From the NCBI GenBank assembly GCA_961205875.1, contig OY540812.1, positions 4,588,001 through 4,652,000 of the forward strand: 64,000 nt of DNA. Reading direction: 5' to 3'. Both the position numbers and the translations under genes were made by a program. The stretch comes from Sialis fuliginosa (Eukaryota > Arthropoda > Insecta > Megaloptera > Sialidae). The notes beneath the pieces are model-generated. The model was given only the letters and a program-made list of their open reading frames with translations. It was not told the origin of the DNA and searched no databases. Position 1 is the stretch's first letter. Each line of letters starts with the position of its first letter. Shown here piece by piece: positions 22,530-35,137 of this stretch.

Positions 22530-25500
22530 TGGTCGAATTTCGACCATAGGCAACACTAGTGCCCTTTATTAGGCCCTCATAAGAGTTATGGTAAAACTGG
22601 AACATTTCTCCTGTAGTAGAAGTTCACTTTATATTTATTTCAAAACGAAATTATTTTTAGATCATACCAACCTAAAAATAACGCAGCCTTAGTACCTATG
22701 TTCTTTTATTATCTAATATACATCAGTATCGTACCCTAAACGCCCTAAAAGATGAATAAAAAATAATTAAATTTAAAAGTATTTTTTCCAGTTGATCTAT
22801 GTTTGATTATCATAATTACCCTTAAAATCCCAATTAGTTCGGATAATTGGCACTCTACTGTATCAATAGTCTATTAGTACAATTGAAACTATCATTAAAT
22901 ACTGACTCATCCTGCCGGAAGTACTTCCTTGAAAATCAAGCTTTAGATTCAGACTTCTTGTTAAGTATTTACAACAATCCGCCCGAAGCAAAATTACAAT
23001 AGGTATTGTATTACAGTTGAAGTAAGTATATTGTATTAGGAAATACAAAGGTTGAAATATTTAAAAATAATCGAATTCTATTGGCTGTGTAACACCCACT
23101 TCACAAAGAATTTATCCGTGGAGTTCTAGTTTGTTTTCCTTTATTCATAACACACAGTTGGATTTAAAATCTTTGCTATATACATAATAGTAAACTGGAC
23201 GTCATTTTTTCTACTTTACGAAAAACAGGATTTTTTTTTCAATGCATCAACACTCTTTAGTGGTCTTCAGGGGAAAGCAAACAACCCCAGAATAAATTAC
23301 ATCCTTTTCGTATTTTATTAGGGGCGTATTTCTTCTTTTTACGAGTATGTAAAAGTATTCGATTAACAACTTTTGTAGTTTTTGCGAACACAGAAATTGT
23401 ATTTTTTTTTGTTTTATGTGATATAAAAATGTATACTATTATACATATTTCACTTATAAACATTTCGTTATTTATTTATACGCAGGCTTTATTGAAACAA
23501 ATTAATTTATTTTTATGCAATGTGCCTATTGACATATGTATATGTAATAATGTGCCATATTTTTATATTAGGTTTGGTATATTTGTTTAAAGTTTATCGA
23601 ACAATTATAACTGCAATATGTATCACTAAAATTGTGTAAATAAGCGATAGGAACATTATGTTTAAAATAGGCTTATTGTCGTATTTAGAATAAATTCGGA
23701 ATTAAATAGTTTATGAAATGTGTATTGGTATTAATATTAAATCAATAACAACGATAAACAATTAATTCAACGCATATGTTATGTCTATAAAAATGATGAC
23801 AAATAAAAATATGATTTGTTTAGAAGCATAACTATCTGTCAGGGGACTTTCTAATACGTAATACTGAAAATAAAGAGCACATGTATCATGTATCTACAAT
23901 ATCCGATTCTGGTTATAAGATGTTTTTCAAAAATACGAGGTTTATTATATTTTTAATATAAAATATAAAATTTAACTCTACTTTGTTTTCTCGTTTTTGA
24001 ATTACAGCGTCTATAGACAGACATCATAATCATAGCGAAATAGTTTTAATTAATTATTCAATACTTTGAAGAAAAAAACGCCACCAATTCAAGTGTATTA
24101 ATTTTTACACGAATATTTCTTTTAAATTCCATCTAATATGGGTAAAAACCGTGCCAATTTGATCGTTCTATAGTATCAACCAATGTTTCCTCGCATGTTG
24201 CAATGGATTTAATCGACGCGGTTTTTACCCAAAAGCCAAGATCGCAAAATAAAAATAAAAACTGACGATAATGCATCCTTCAAGTGAGAAAGAAAGCCAA
24301 AAAAATATGCTGCACTCTGCATAATACATAGAAACACGCTGATATATCACACCTGCTGTATCTAGTGTAAGGAAAATTATAAAATAAATAATGCAAGAGA
24401 ATGCGCAAGCTTCTAAAAAGCTCCGGCATATAAACAAACTGAAATTGTAAGTTGATTAGAACCTGCGGTTTCATGTAAAATGTTCGAGTAATTTGAACCG
24501 ACATTATATGAATATTTTATACAATCTTCACACAAAGTAATTCGTTCATAGTTCTCAGAATCACTCGAAAAATTATTATTCACAAGTTCGTTAATCTTGA
24601 TTTATATACCTTTGAGTAAAATATGTTCATAACATTATTCTTGAATATGCTCTACGACCTGTAATAACTTTGTATGTAGTTTATAAAATAGTTTGTTATA
24701 ATGCTAATATGCTAACCAATAGAGCTCTAGAACCGCTGAACCGATTTGAAAAATTCTTTCACTGATAGAAAGATGATACTCTCAGGAGTAATAGAGGTAA
24801 GTATAATCACACTATCGCACAAAATGAATGAGCAGGGAATAAATATGTACTTGGCCTAAATTATAAGCTTATGTAGGGTTCAAAGTTTTATATGAAATGT
24901 CTAACAGCATTTTCGTTATATTTTTAACCAAACGTACATATTTAAAATAATTTATTACTGTGAACTCATAAAACATAATATGTCTTCAAACATTTAAAAA
25001 TAAATTAATATTAACAGAAAAATACAATAGGTACCTATAAATAAAAAGATCACCGCAGAATGCGTCCAATGCACCTGTTTCCCATGATATATACGTAAGT
25101 GTATAAAAATGAAACAATTTTCCATAAAAATGTGTTTTCCATGGGTAATAAAGCTGGATTAAATTTCCGCGCAAGTTTTCATTTCACACCATGTTGCGAA
25201 TGAATAAAGCAAAAACCACAAGAGATTGTATTATAAAAAATATATTACTTAAAGTTTTACAAATCGAATAAAAATATATTAAAATGCAAAAATGTATACC
25301 TAAAATGAAACAAAAATTGATCAATTTTTAATACTTATAATAGTTTATTTGTTAATGAGAGATTCAAAAAGTCAAAAAATAAAAAAAGCATACGATATTT
25401 CATATGAGATTTAAAGAAAAATAATAAAAATAGAGTTTATATAACATCCCTGAATTCAATACCCTATATCGGAATGATCAGTGAAATATTTCAGAGTTGT

Positions 25501-25530
25501 GTAATGGCAAGAATACAATACATATGAGTA
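22530..25530. other. AT-rich intronic stretch with one decayed repeat end
   Basis: The only repeat recognised is 24138-24242, where 'gggtaaaaaccg' pairs with 'cggtttttaccc' and 'aaaagccaagatcgc' follows. It is related to the element at 14073. The rest shows no gene. Confidence 0.45.
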
Positions 25531-25539
25531 GCAGAGCCG

Positions 25540-26087
25540 TCTTAAGGTAGTTTTAAAAAAAATTCAGGGCATAAAAAGAATAATGATATCTATCCAAACG
25601 TGACATTTTAAAGAAATCGACCGTTTTAAACTCGAGATAATTGTCATCAAAGTTTGCCACTTTTGTATGTATCCACTATATCAAGTTTGTATTATGTCCA
25701 TTCTCATGATTAAAAACTTCGACAGATTTTGATAAAAAACTATCAAACAGTAAAGGCTTATAATTCTGATATGTGATAAAAAAATTCCAAATGATTGACC
25801 GTTTTGTTTTTGAAATACAATTGTATTTCAAAAACAAAACGGTCGATCATTTTGAATTTTTTGTCACATATCAGAATAATAACCCTTTTTTTATCAAAAT
25901 CTGTCGAAGCGTTAAGTCATAAAATAAAGAAAACTACCCTTATACGTACTTATACAACAATAGACGGCTTTGGGTGTAGACTTGATCAAAAATTCTATGT
26001 AGCAACGAAATTATTTTCGATATTTTACCATGGTAATATAAGCGTAAATTTTTGATAGTACTGCAGCACGAGAACCACCTTAAGATA
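25540..26087. mobile_element. MITE-like element with a perfect central palindrome
   Basis: The outer ends 'gtcttaaggtagtttt' and 'aaccaccttaagat' are inverted. Inside, 25716-25912 is a long hairpin whose centre (25801-25845) is almost exactly palindromic. The ORF at 25795-26055 is produced by this palindrome and is not a gene. Confidence 0.65.
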
Positions 26088-26099
26088 TTTTACAAATAA

Positions 26100-28640
26100 A
26101 CTATCAAAAAAATGTATAAAAATACATATCTAAAAAAACGGCTCATATAAGAAACGAGAGATTAAAAAAAATAACCAAATCATTATATTTTTAATAACAT
26201 TTCATTTCCTTTTTATTTCTATGTTTAAAACAATCTTACTTCCGCTTGTCAATAAATTGTAAACAATATTATTTCTTTATTCTCATCACAATGTTTCTTT
26301 CCATTATTGTTCCTATGATTCACTGAACAAAGACTCAAATGAATTATCAAGAGAACAATATCCGAGTTACATTGTTCCTATCTGTACACTGACTTCTATG
26401 TATTTTGTAGACACAATACCATTTTATTTTTCTTAGAACAAATAATTAAATACTAACACTCTGTCTTTTTATTAATTCGTTTCAAAGTACCTTAGTTTCT
26501 TCGAAAAATAGATCAAATTAAATCGTAAAGTAGACGTTCTATATTGGTCAATTTATCAGATTTAATTTTAAAACTTGTCAATTGCGAGTCGAGTTTCGCG
26601 TACTAATGTCCCGTACCGTATAGTTTTCAAATATTTTTTTTAAAGATTATACAGAAAAATTTTGCTGACCTATTTGAAATAGAATGGAATCGCCCATATT
26701 TATGTATTGCAAATATCAAGCAGTGTGAGTGCATTTTGAATAGCCAACACATAGCTTTATTCTACAAATGATTGATTGGCTATCGTGGATACCTTTCCAC
26801 GTATCGATTCCAATGACTGATGATGACAACTGACAAGAGATAAAAACATTTTCTTTTCGAAATCCCACAGCATCGCGTTCACATTTATATTACATAGATA
26901 AACAAAAAAGCTTATTTTTCTTTACTCTCCGTTTATGAGATAAAACAAATTTTGAAATATATTGAGTCGATTCTGAAGAGTAAGAAAACAAAAGCGTAGG
27001 TATCGTATATAGTTTTCTCAACATAATATTTTTTATATATATATATTTTTTTTTAATAATTCTTTATTTGTAAACTCATTACAAAGAGTATTGAACGTGT
27101 CATAGAAGAAACAAAATATAATTATATATATGAAAAAACAAAGTAATAAATAAAAATAATAATAATAATAATGAATAAGGCAAAAAAGAGAAAAAAACAT
27201 TCAACATTAAATAGGTATATAAGTTTCTTTGCTATGTACAAAACAAAAAAAGTTTATCTATTAAGAGATATATTAAAGTATTATATTTTATATTGATATT
27301 TAATAACTGAGTCGAAAACCCCCTAATTAAGGTTCGGTTTCAGTGTAATTATTTGGAAAAATGCTCCATATATTAAAATTTATACCAAATTTTTGGCATA
27401 TATTTTTATAGCAATTTGGTGATACCAATTTTTCTTCATCGTAAAATAACAAAAAAAACTCGTGCTTTCGTTGTCGAAGTTAGCGACCAACGGCAAATTC
27501 TACTCAATCAATTTAACCGTACAGTATGTACCCAATGTTAAATTAAATTTAACTTTAAATTGTATATAACCCACTAAAAACTTTTACTTCAGCGAATCAA
27601 TGGTAGCTAAAACGATCGAATATGTTCGAACCTCGATTCCAGTTGATAAAATTTTAATTTCGGTTTCGGTATTGCAATTTCAGTAGGGATATCGGGGTTC
27701 CAGCTCTGTATAATATTAAAAAAAAAAACATCAACAATGAATAGAACTTTAAATTTTTTATGATAGCTCAAATCAGTTTTTCACAATTACAAAACGTTCG
27801 CAAATAAACAACAATAACAAAAAACTACGCATGCATACATAAAACTAGAGATAATATCCCCAAAAGCTTTCTCCACCCATGGGAAAAAACAAAAACATTT
27901 CCGCTGTGGCACACAGATAAAAATATCACAACAATACCACAACTGCAAATTATAAAAGAGTCAGTTTACTGCGCTCGTAATGTAATACACCATAAGCTAG
28001 AATATTGCTTGTTTTATTGGCAATCAATACAAGAAAGAGCGAAGACATCAAAAATAAATAGGGTTTCAGCGAAATCACGCATATTGGTTATTAGCTATCG
28101 TTCAACGATGTCGTCGAGCTTCATAATATAATATCTGTTTACCCACATTCTTCTTATTCCTCCTTCCGTATGTGTTTATTCATGCCTATAAACTTTGATA
28201 GAAAAAATAACTTACCGTATAAGTATTTTTTTTATATTAAAGTATGGGAAATTAGCTTTAAAGAAGACGATTTTCATTTAAATTTATGGTAATTTTTATT
28301 TACCTACTAAATAAGTATATCTTGTTTAAGATTTTACGATGATTTGAAATATTTCATGAGATTCAGTATTCCAAGATATTTTTAAGAATAACTCAACAAC
28401 TGTCACTAAAACAAAATACTAATTTTATGACGTAGAACTACGTCTTTCTCGGCGAATAACTATACAATTCAAAGGTATTATGTTACACTTTCAAAACGTA
28501 TAATAATCGTATAGATCATAGTTTTTTAACCCTTCATCCCTCAACCCTTAAATAAAGTAGCATAAAAAAACTACACTAATTTTAATAGGTTTTGTACATA
28601 TAGCCAACCTTCAATATTTCGCCACTTGTCACAAATATAA
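26100..28640. other. AT-rich intronic stretch; small moderately GC patch at 27840-28120
   Basis: No gene or repeat is recognised. The stretch 27840-28120 ('cccatgggaaaaaac', 'ttccgctgtggcacacag') has a more mixed composition and could be conserved regulatory DNA, which cannot be judged from one sequence. Confidence 0.35.
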
Positions 28641-28643
28641 TTT

Positions 28644-29473
28644 ACTAGCTGGGCCCACGCGGCTTCGCTCGCGTAGACTACGGAATTATTGTTTAGGATT
28701 TTTGAAAAATATAGTTTAATTAATTAAGTACAAACACGATTAGTTATTATTGTAATAATAATTTATCAATACCTAAATTACCTAACAAAAACGAATCAGA
28801 AGAAAAAAGTACAAATAATTTGTGTTCTGTTTAAATTTAAATGTTAATTATTGAAAACAAAATTAACTCAAACGTCAGCCGAGGGACTCCGAATATCTAC
28901 CGAACGTAAGCGAATCCAGTCTGATGTACATCGCTTCGATGCGGCACGACACCATACATTTAAAATGTTACCTTTATAAATATATTTTAAGATATTTTCT
29001 AAACTATACGACCAAATTGGATGCTGTAAATGGCAAACTATATCTACATTAAGTACTTATGACGATGAAATCATTTATTTCGATAAGGATTAATGTTTTG
29101 CAGGTCATAAGTCCATGTAAACAAAACCCAAATATTTTATGTTTTTTTTGTAACATAAAAGCAGTCATTGTGGCTTAAATATAAAAGTTAGACATATCGT
29201 GTCGCTGACTTAATTGTAGAACTTTTGATTCTACACAATTCTTTAATACATTATTTTGTTCTATATTGAACGGTTTAGGCAGCGTATTACAAAACAGCGC
29301 GCCGACGGCAAAATTTTTTCCGACTTGATTTACTATTATCGTCACTGCTTTGTTGTTATGTTACCTAACGTAAAAAAATATAGCCTATAACCTGGCCAGA
29401 GAACGTACCTATGAATTAAAAAAAAAAACTCGTAAATCGGATAAGTGGTTCTCGAGTGATAAGGTAACTAACG

Positions 29474-29515
<42 letters not shown>

Positions 29516-29543
29516 GAGACGTTGAGCTTTATATATATTAAGG
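28644..29543. repeat. Dispersed repeat, family S, copy 2, with (GACA)n microsatellite
   Basis: It begins 'actagctgggcccacgcgg' and ends at 'tatatatattaaggatg'. A GACA run of about eleven units lies at 29473-29516. Immediately after it comes a fragment of the 'agacaaggtagcctc' MITE end. Confidence 0.5.
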
Positions 29544-29607
29544 ATGTAAAGACAAGGTAGCCTCTTTGACCAATACAGTTCCAGACTGAAGCCTAACAGT
29601 TAGGTTT

Positions 29608-29643
29608 CTGATGAGGACTTCTCGTGAAGTCAAAATACGTGTC
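29608..29643 (+). ncRNA. Decayed hammerhead-like core
   Basis: On the plus strand it reads CTGATGAG, stem GACTTC/GAAGTC with loop TCGT, then AAAA where GAAA is needed, and TACGTGTC. It is clearly the same repeat as 9236-9271 on the opposite strand, but the catalytic G12 is changed to A, so it should be inactive. A shorter piece (CTGATGAGGACTT) is at 30485-30497. Confidence 0.5.
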
Positions 29644-29938
29644 GAGTGACATTGTTTTATTAGTTTAATATTGATTTATAAACTTACATGTTTTTATTAC
29701 GTATACAAGTTTATTGTAGATACCAAAGAATAGCAAACTGAAGAAGTTAGCAATTTGAATAAATAAACATCACTCAATCCGACTTTAATTATTTCGTATC
29801 ATTAATAACTTTTACCCGAAGAATGCAAACAATTCATTGCTGCCAAATAAAAACTCATTTATTACATAATTCAAGTCACTTCCCATTGTCTCCGAGTCAG
29901 AACGGTAGTTTTCTAGCGTTACGACAACTATTATTATA

Positions 29939-30290
29939 TTGTTTCTGTTAATACAACCCCAAGTTGAAATGGGTGATGGACGAAAGGGGGGTGAGAATTA
30001 TAACGGTTTGGCGAAACAGCACACACACGCGATGTCGGGTGAGACGGTCATCGGAAGTCGCTTTGTTAGCGGCAGGAAGGGCGCTGGCTTCTGGGGGATG
30101 GCAAGCAGCACAATGCAAGCTTTAATTATGTAACGCGACAGCCACAGAGAAGGCCACCCACCACACGGTAGCAACAACTCGGTTACAGCTTCTCGGAAAT
30201 AAATACTGAGGATGTCTGATGAAGCGTCATTAATGTTTCCAAAGGAAGTAAGATATTGCTCCGTTTTGGGGGATAATGAGTTCATAGATT
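29939..30290. promoter_or_regulatory. Mixed-composition intronic block, candidate conserved non-coding element
   Basis: About 350 bp of balanced base composition stands out from AT-rich flanks and has no repeat partner. Homeodomain-like TAATTA words occur in it ('tttaattatg', 'cattaatg'). Open frames exist on both strands (64 and 95 codons) without a recognisable domain. It could also be an unknown exon. Confidence 0.25.
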
Positions 30291-30992
30291 ACATATTTAA
30301 TGTGCGTGTATTTAGTCGTTGATGTGTATATTATGATAATATAAACAGAAAAAGTTTACGACCGACTTTACTTGTTAAATTACTGGATTTCAAAATTGTA
30401 AATTGTCTTAAGATATAATATAGTGCTCTAAATGACACAACGATAATAATCCTACCATTAAATTAGTCTGTAATTGATAGACTCCTGATGAGGACTTATA
30501 TAACTATTATAAACTATCTTCTATGTTACCAGTTTGTTTGTGTTTACAGCTTGGTAGATATCTGTTAAATAGAAAAATGCAGGGTTCTGATTGGTTTAAT
30601 TAGAGATGTTTATGGTTGGTATTTGGTATCAATAACAGGAATGGATAAAATTGAGAGTTAACATTTTTTTAGCCAGTGAGGTTGAGATACACATCAATTA
30701 AATATCGATAGACTTGAATCATATAATGAAATAACTGACATTTTGGCCATTTTTTGATAAACACGTATCCCTACTGCTTTATCGTTTGATCTATATTCAT
30801 TCGAGAAATACGTTAAAATAAATGGTAATTTAATGAAAACTTCAAAGGAAATTGGCCAAGTTTAGCTCCGTGGTAAACAAGAATCAATGATACGTTATAA
30901 CAACCCTTAAAAGTTAAATTCAACATACTTAATAAAAATTAATAGATGCCCGAGTTTAATTTATATTTCAAAATCGATTTATTATACAACGT

Positions 30993-31246
30993 ACTAGCTG
31001 TTACACGCGACCTCGTTATACACATACATATATAAAATACAGATTTTTGTATGATAGTCGATAAAACAAGTGTCTAGTTTCGCATTTGCACGATAGATGT
31101 TACTAAATTAATTTAATCTAACAAATGTTACACACCCATTTTTTTATGGTAGTAGCCTATGTCCTTCTTCAGGATGCAAGCTGCCTCCCTATCAAATTTC
31201 ATCAGACAGACAGACACACTTTCGCATTTATAATATTAATATGGAT
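30993..31246. repeat. Dispersed repeat, family S, copy 3
   Basis: It runs from 'actagctgttacacgcgac' to 'aatattaatatggatta', with 'gcctatgtccttcttc' and GACAGACAGACAC. Confidence 0.55.
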
Positions 31247-31575
31247 TATTTATATTTTCTTTATATTACAAAACGCAAAAATAACCTCATTTTTAAAGGT
31301 TCATAATTTTTTATTCCAGAGTTCTGCGCAAGGATTTTAAGTGCCTTTCCGAATTTTGTCATATTTAACACTATTTATATAATTTGTGTTTGCTTTCTGG
31401 ACCAAACTCACTACAAAAACTTTGTAAATAATATTTTTGCAGATACCATAATTAACAAAGAAATCGGCATTTATGAATTTTAAAACAAACCAATAAAAAC
31501 ATATCTCCTCTATGAAACAAAATAAATTTAAAAAGGAACAAAAACCGTAAGACAGTAAAATTTCTTTTCGTAAAA

Positions 31576-31837
31576 TTGTCTTCACAAAGTTACCCACTGC
31601 TGGCAATAACTTGTTGGAGCAGTGCCTCATTTACATGTAATCTAAGAGCTAGCACGCCAAATGCACCGGGTAGTGCAAAATGTTGCAGCGCCGCGCCGGT
31701 GTGGCTTATTTGTATATGCAACACGTCGTGTGAACAAGTAAAAAACCTACACCGCCTCGTACGTTGCTATGTCAATTCTCTCGCGCGCGTGTGCTACGGT
31801 ATGTGTCAGGTATGTGAAGCTACAGGGTGGTGTTAAA
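31576..31837. promoter_or_regulatory. GC-richer block next to the transposon
   Basis: It is unique in the window and contains 'gcagcgccgcgccggtgtgg' and 'ctctcgcgcgcgtgtgctac'. The transposon at 31841 is inserted at its edge. It could be a regulatory element or an unrecognised exon; there is no protein match in the 86-codon plus-strand frame. Confidence 0.2.
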
Positions 31838-32044
31838 TTACACTGGGCAACAAAATTCGAACTTTGTCGCGCTACACGGACTTCACTTATATTTTTTACT
31901 TTGTTGGGTGACTGTTAGTGAAAATATGTAATTAAAAAAAATCTATTGGCCAAGAATTTTATTTATTGATATAATTTCAATATTTAAAAAAATAGTGAAT
32001 TCCTGATACAAAAAAGCAAAAACGTCCTATTATGAATGTCCAAT

Positions 32045-32446
32045 TTAAGATTTTCTGGCATATTTAGCTTCTGGTTGGTCCCTTTTTATCGTCCAGCAGT
32101 AATCAGCCAACATCCTTGGGTTCCATTTGCCCTTATAACGTTTTTCCATCTGTGAAATGTCCTGATGGAACCTTTCTCCGTGCTCATCGCTCACAGCACC
32201 TAAATTCTCAGGAAAAAAATCTAGGTGTGAATCTAAAAAATGAATCTTGAGTGACATGTTGCAACCCAATGCTTGATAAGCCAATAACAGCTCGCTAACA
32301 GACTCTCTGTAATAGTCACTCTTATGGTTACCTAGAAAATTTGAAACAACTGTCTTAAAAGATATCCATGCTCGTTTTTCCAGATCATTCATTTTTTCTT
32401 CAAACACTGGATCTTTTATTAACTCCCTGATTTGAGGTCCAACGAA
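32045..32446 (-). pseudogene. Transposon-encoded protein, C-terminal part
   Basis: From FVGPQIRELIKDP (32446) the frame runs to the stop at 32045 and ends AKYARKS. It includes FLGNHKSDYY, IHFLDSHLDFFPENLGAVSD and EHGERFHQDI, a highly conserved C-terminal block of the same transposon protein. It is one base out of frame with the N-terminal part; several hundred residues of the middle are missing. The sharp junction at about 32447-32452 indicates a single internal deletion rather than slow decay. Confidence 0.85.
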
Positions 32447-32778
32447 CTGACCATGTGTTTTTTCTTGAAATTAATACCTTTTATATCTATAAGACAGAAA
32501 TAACAATCCGAAACGTGATCTCTTGGTTCGGCCCAAATCATGGGTACCGCAAACGGCATATGGCGGCGGCCTTTCTTCCAATCAGTTAAATTCTTTACAC
32601 AAGTTATGCAACAAATATGAGGGGCCCAAGATTTGTCTTGATGAGCCACAGAGAAACCAAAATACTGGCGATAACTCTCTAACACAAGTGTAGTAAAATT
32701 TCGTCTTTGTTTTTTGAAAGTTAAATCACCACAAATATAACAAAATGAATCCGGATCGTTATTACACTTTCTCGACAT
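32419..32778 (-). pseudogene. Transposon-encoded protein, N-terminal part
   Basis: The frame starts MSRKCNNDPDSFCYICGDL and contains Cys pairs (CYIC, CCITC, CYFC) of a zinc-binding N-terminal domain. This is the start of a protein found in many copies in aphid, moth and other arthropod genomes and usually left uncharacterised. The homology ends at KKKHMV at about 32449. The following residues come from the deletion junction in a wrong frame and hit a stop. It is not functional as it stands. Confidence 0.85.
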
Positions 32779-33123
32779 ATTTACACAATCTCAACAATTA
32801 CTTATAAAGCACTAAATTTGAATTAAAACAAAAATAATTAATTTTAAGTCTATTTATTCGCGTCCGTTTACTTGCGTTTATTGCCTTAGTACAGATTATG
32901 CTTATCAACACATCACAAAAAATTTGAGGCCAGTCGAAACAAAACTACTGCAATTTATTAATGAGGGTAGGTGACTAAAACAGTATTAGCTATGAGAGTT
33001 CGTGTGGCATGACTAGTGTTGACCAGTGTTATTTTAGGTGATTAAATAATTTATTTTATTTTAATTTTATTACTTCGTCCGTGTGGAAGTTGTATTTCTT
33101 TATCTAATTAATTTTTCGTGATA

Positions 33124-33862
33124 CAAAGTAGCCTATGTATACTAGGATGTTTTTTTATTTTTTTTTTCGGTCCCGCAGGCCTATGTTTTAGCTTTGGATC
33201 AAAAGTTAATTGCCCCAAAATTTCAGACTCATAGATCAAACCTGTGGACGGCGCAAACCGAGTCATTTTCCCATTTGATTAACATGAGAAAAATTACTTT
33301 TTTACTTATGCGTGAATATCTCGTTGAAAAATTTATTTATTTTTATTTCTTACAGCAGCATATCATAGAGAATTAAATTTCTTACAAAAAAGATCCTAAG
33401 TGCTCAGTTCATAGATCGAATATTTTTAAAGATATGTTCGTTTAAACATTATCATAAAAAGAAAAATCCAATTTTTATGATAAATTTTAAACAAACATTT
33501 CTTAAAATTTATTGGATTTATGAATTAAACACTTAATTCTCTACAAAATATTCCCCTGAGAAATTTTCAAAAAAAAATTTTTCAACGAGATATTCACGCG
33601 TAAGTAATAAAGTAATTTTTCCCTTGTTTATCAAATGGGAAAAAGACTCGGTTTGCGCCGTCCACAGGTTTGATCTATGAGTTTGAAATTTTGGGACAAT
33701 TAATTTTTGATCCAAAGCTAAAACATAGGCCTGCGGGATCGAAAAAATAAAAATGAAAAAAATTTAAAAAACACCCTACTATGTACTCTCCTGCAAAATT
33801 TCATCAAAATCGGTTCAACGGTTTAGCCGTGAAAAGGAAACAAACAGACAGACAGACTCTCA
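33124..33862. repeat. Family S repeat carrying a 578-bp palindrome
   Basis: The outer parts ('agtagcctatgtatactagg' and 'caaaatcggttcaacggttt', GACAGACAGAC) belong to family S. Between them, 33166-33744 is an inverted repeat with arms of about 285 bp meeting near 33465. The two arms give the same 60-codon frame in mirror image (33194-33376 and 33533-33715); neither is a gene. Confidence 0.7.
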
Positions 33863-33869
33863 TTTATTT

Positions 33870-34666
33870 TTTCTATCTTCATTTTGTTACAGCATTTTGA
33901 TGTAATTAATCTATAATAAAGGCTTTTAAATCAAAATTTGTATTTGGCTTAATTCATTCATCACAATTATTACTGATTTTTAAATATTTACTGTTATAGG
34001 ACTGTACACATGTGAAGAATTTAGTGCCAAGTGTTTTTGTTTGAAATTAATAATTGGCCTGACACTTGTGTTGAAAAGATCTATCTTTAACTAAACATTT
34101 GCTTTTACTCAATGTCAAATTATAACCATAGATTTATGATACGAAAACATAATATATAAAGTTTGAATTGTACTAAATTGCATTTGCAAACTAAAATACA
34201 TATTTGCCAAAAGTTTCAAGGAGTTTTAGGTCATCTGTATGCACCTACATACATCTGTTTATACGACTGGAATCTTGTAAACTACATAGTTTTTGTTAAA
34301 GTCATGTTTGGTGACAAAATTGCATCTCTTCACGAACTCTAGAAGATAGTTTTTTTTTTCTTAGATTATTCATTCAAATGTTTTATTTATATAATATTAG
34401 AAATCTAACAAATTTAAATCTCCTAGAAATATAAACAACACATCAATAATAATCAAACATTTTTAAATTCTGACAAAAAGCGATGTTATCTCACTATATA
34501 TGAATGGAAAAGTATATATCGATAAGATCATAACTTTTAGCTTTTCTTTCAACTATATTCATGGTACATATTATTAATAAGACTCTACCTTCAGATTATA
34601 GATCACAACAGAAGTAAAAAATCTGTAATGATTAATTATGTTGCTTAAATTAGATAAAGTAATTCA
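33870..34666. other. AT-rich intronic stretch, nothing recognised
   Basis: No gene, repeat partner or structured element was seen. Confidence 0.5.
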
Positions 34667-34674
34667 TCATCATA

Positions 34675-35137
34675 CAGTAGCGGATTTACCACAATGCTAT
34701 AGTCTAGGGCAGCAAATTTTATGGGACGCCAAATTTTAATTTTAAAAATTTAGATATAAAATAGACTAGTGATTTCAAGGAGGGGGGTTACAAAAAAACG
34801 TATTGTTTGAAAAAAAAAGTTTTATAATTTTATTAAAAATATAAATTATTTATTATTATTTTAATCATTTCTTAAATGAACACAACGTTATTTAAGATAG
34901 AAATTGTTTAAATGCATTGGCAATTAAATCTATTAAATCACTTGTATTGAAATCAGTATTATAGGACGATACAAATTTTGAATCCTAGTTTTAAGAATTG
35001 ATAAAAAAACTGTTAAGCTTTAAGGTTATTTGGGTTATTAAAGTTATGTTTCAAATAATTACAAATACAATTAAATAATTTGAATATAGGCAAAAAGCTC
35101 TTGGATTAGAGGCGATAAAATCATAAATCCACCCCTG
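34675..35137. mobile_element. Probable hAT-type MITE
   Basis: The ends are CAGTAGCGGATTTACCA and the inverse of 'tcataaatccacccctg'. The inner 'tctagggcagcaaatttt' resembles the MITE at 19717. No clear 8-bp duplication remains, so it is old. Confidence 0.5.

Larger units (their letters stand above)
31841..33028 (-). mobile_element. Internally deleted DNA transposon with CACTG ends and TTA duplication
   Basis: The ends read CACTGGGCAACAAAATT and, inverted from the right, CACTGGTCAACACTAGT; after a gap both have GC(T/C)ACACG(G/A)ACT. The triplet TTA is on both sides (31838-31840 and 33029-33031). CAC-starting ends with a 3-bp duplication fit the CACTA/Mirage/Chapaev (CMC) group, but this placement is inferred. 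Inside are the two ends of one transposon ORF with the middle removed. The host gene and the ORF lie on the same strand. Confidence 0.85.

Noticed and set aside
29473-29516. GACA microsatellite as a CRISPR or satellite array
   Set aside because: A simple 4-bp microsatellite inside a dispersed repeat, without spacers.
33194-33715. Two 60-codon frames starting MDQKLI
   Set aside because: Mirror images within a palindrome inside a dispersed repeat; not conserved protein.
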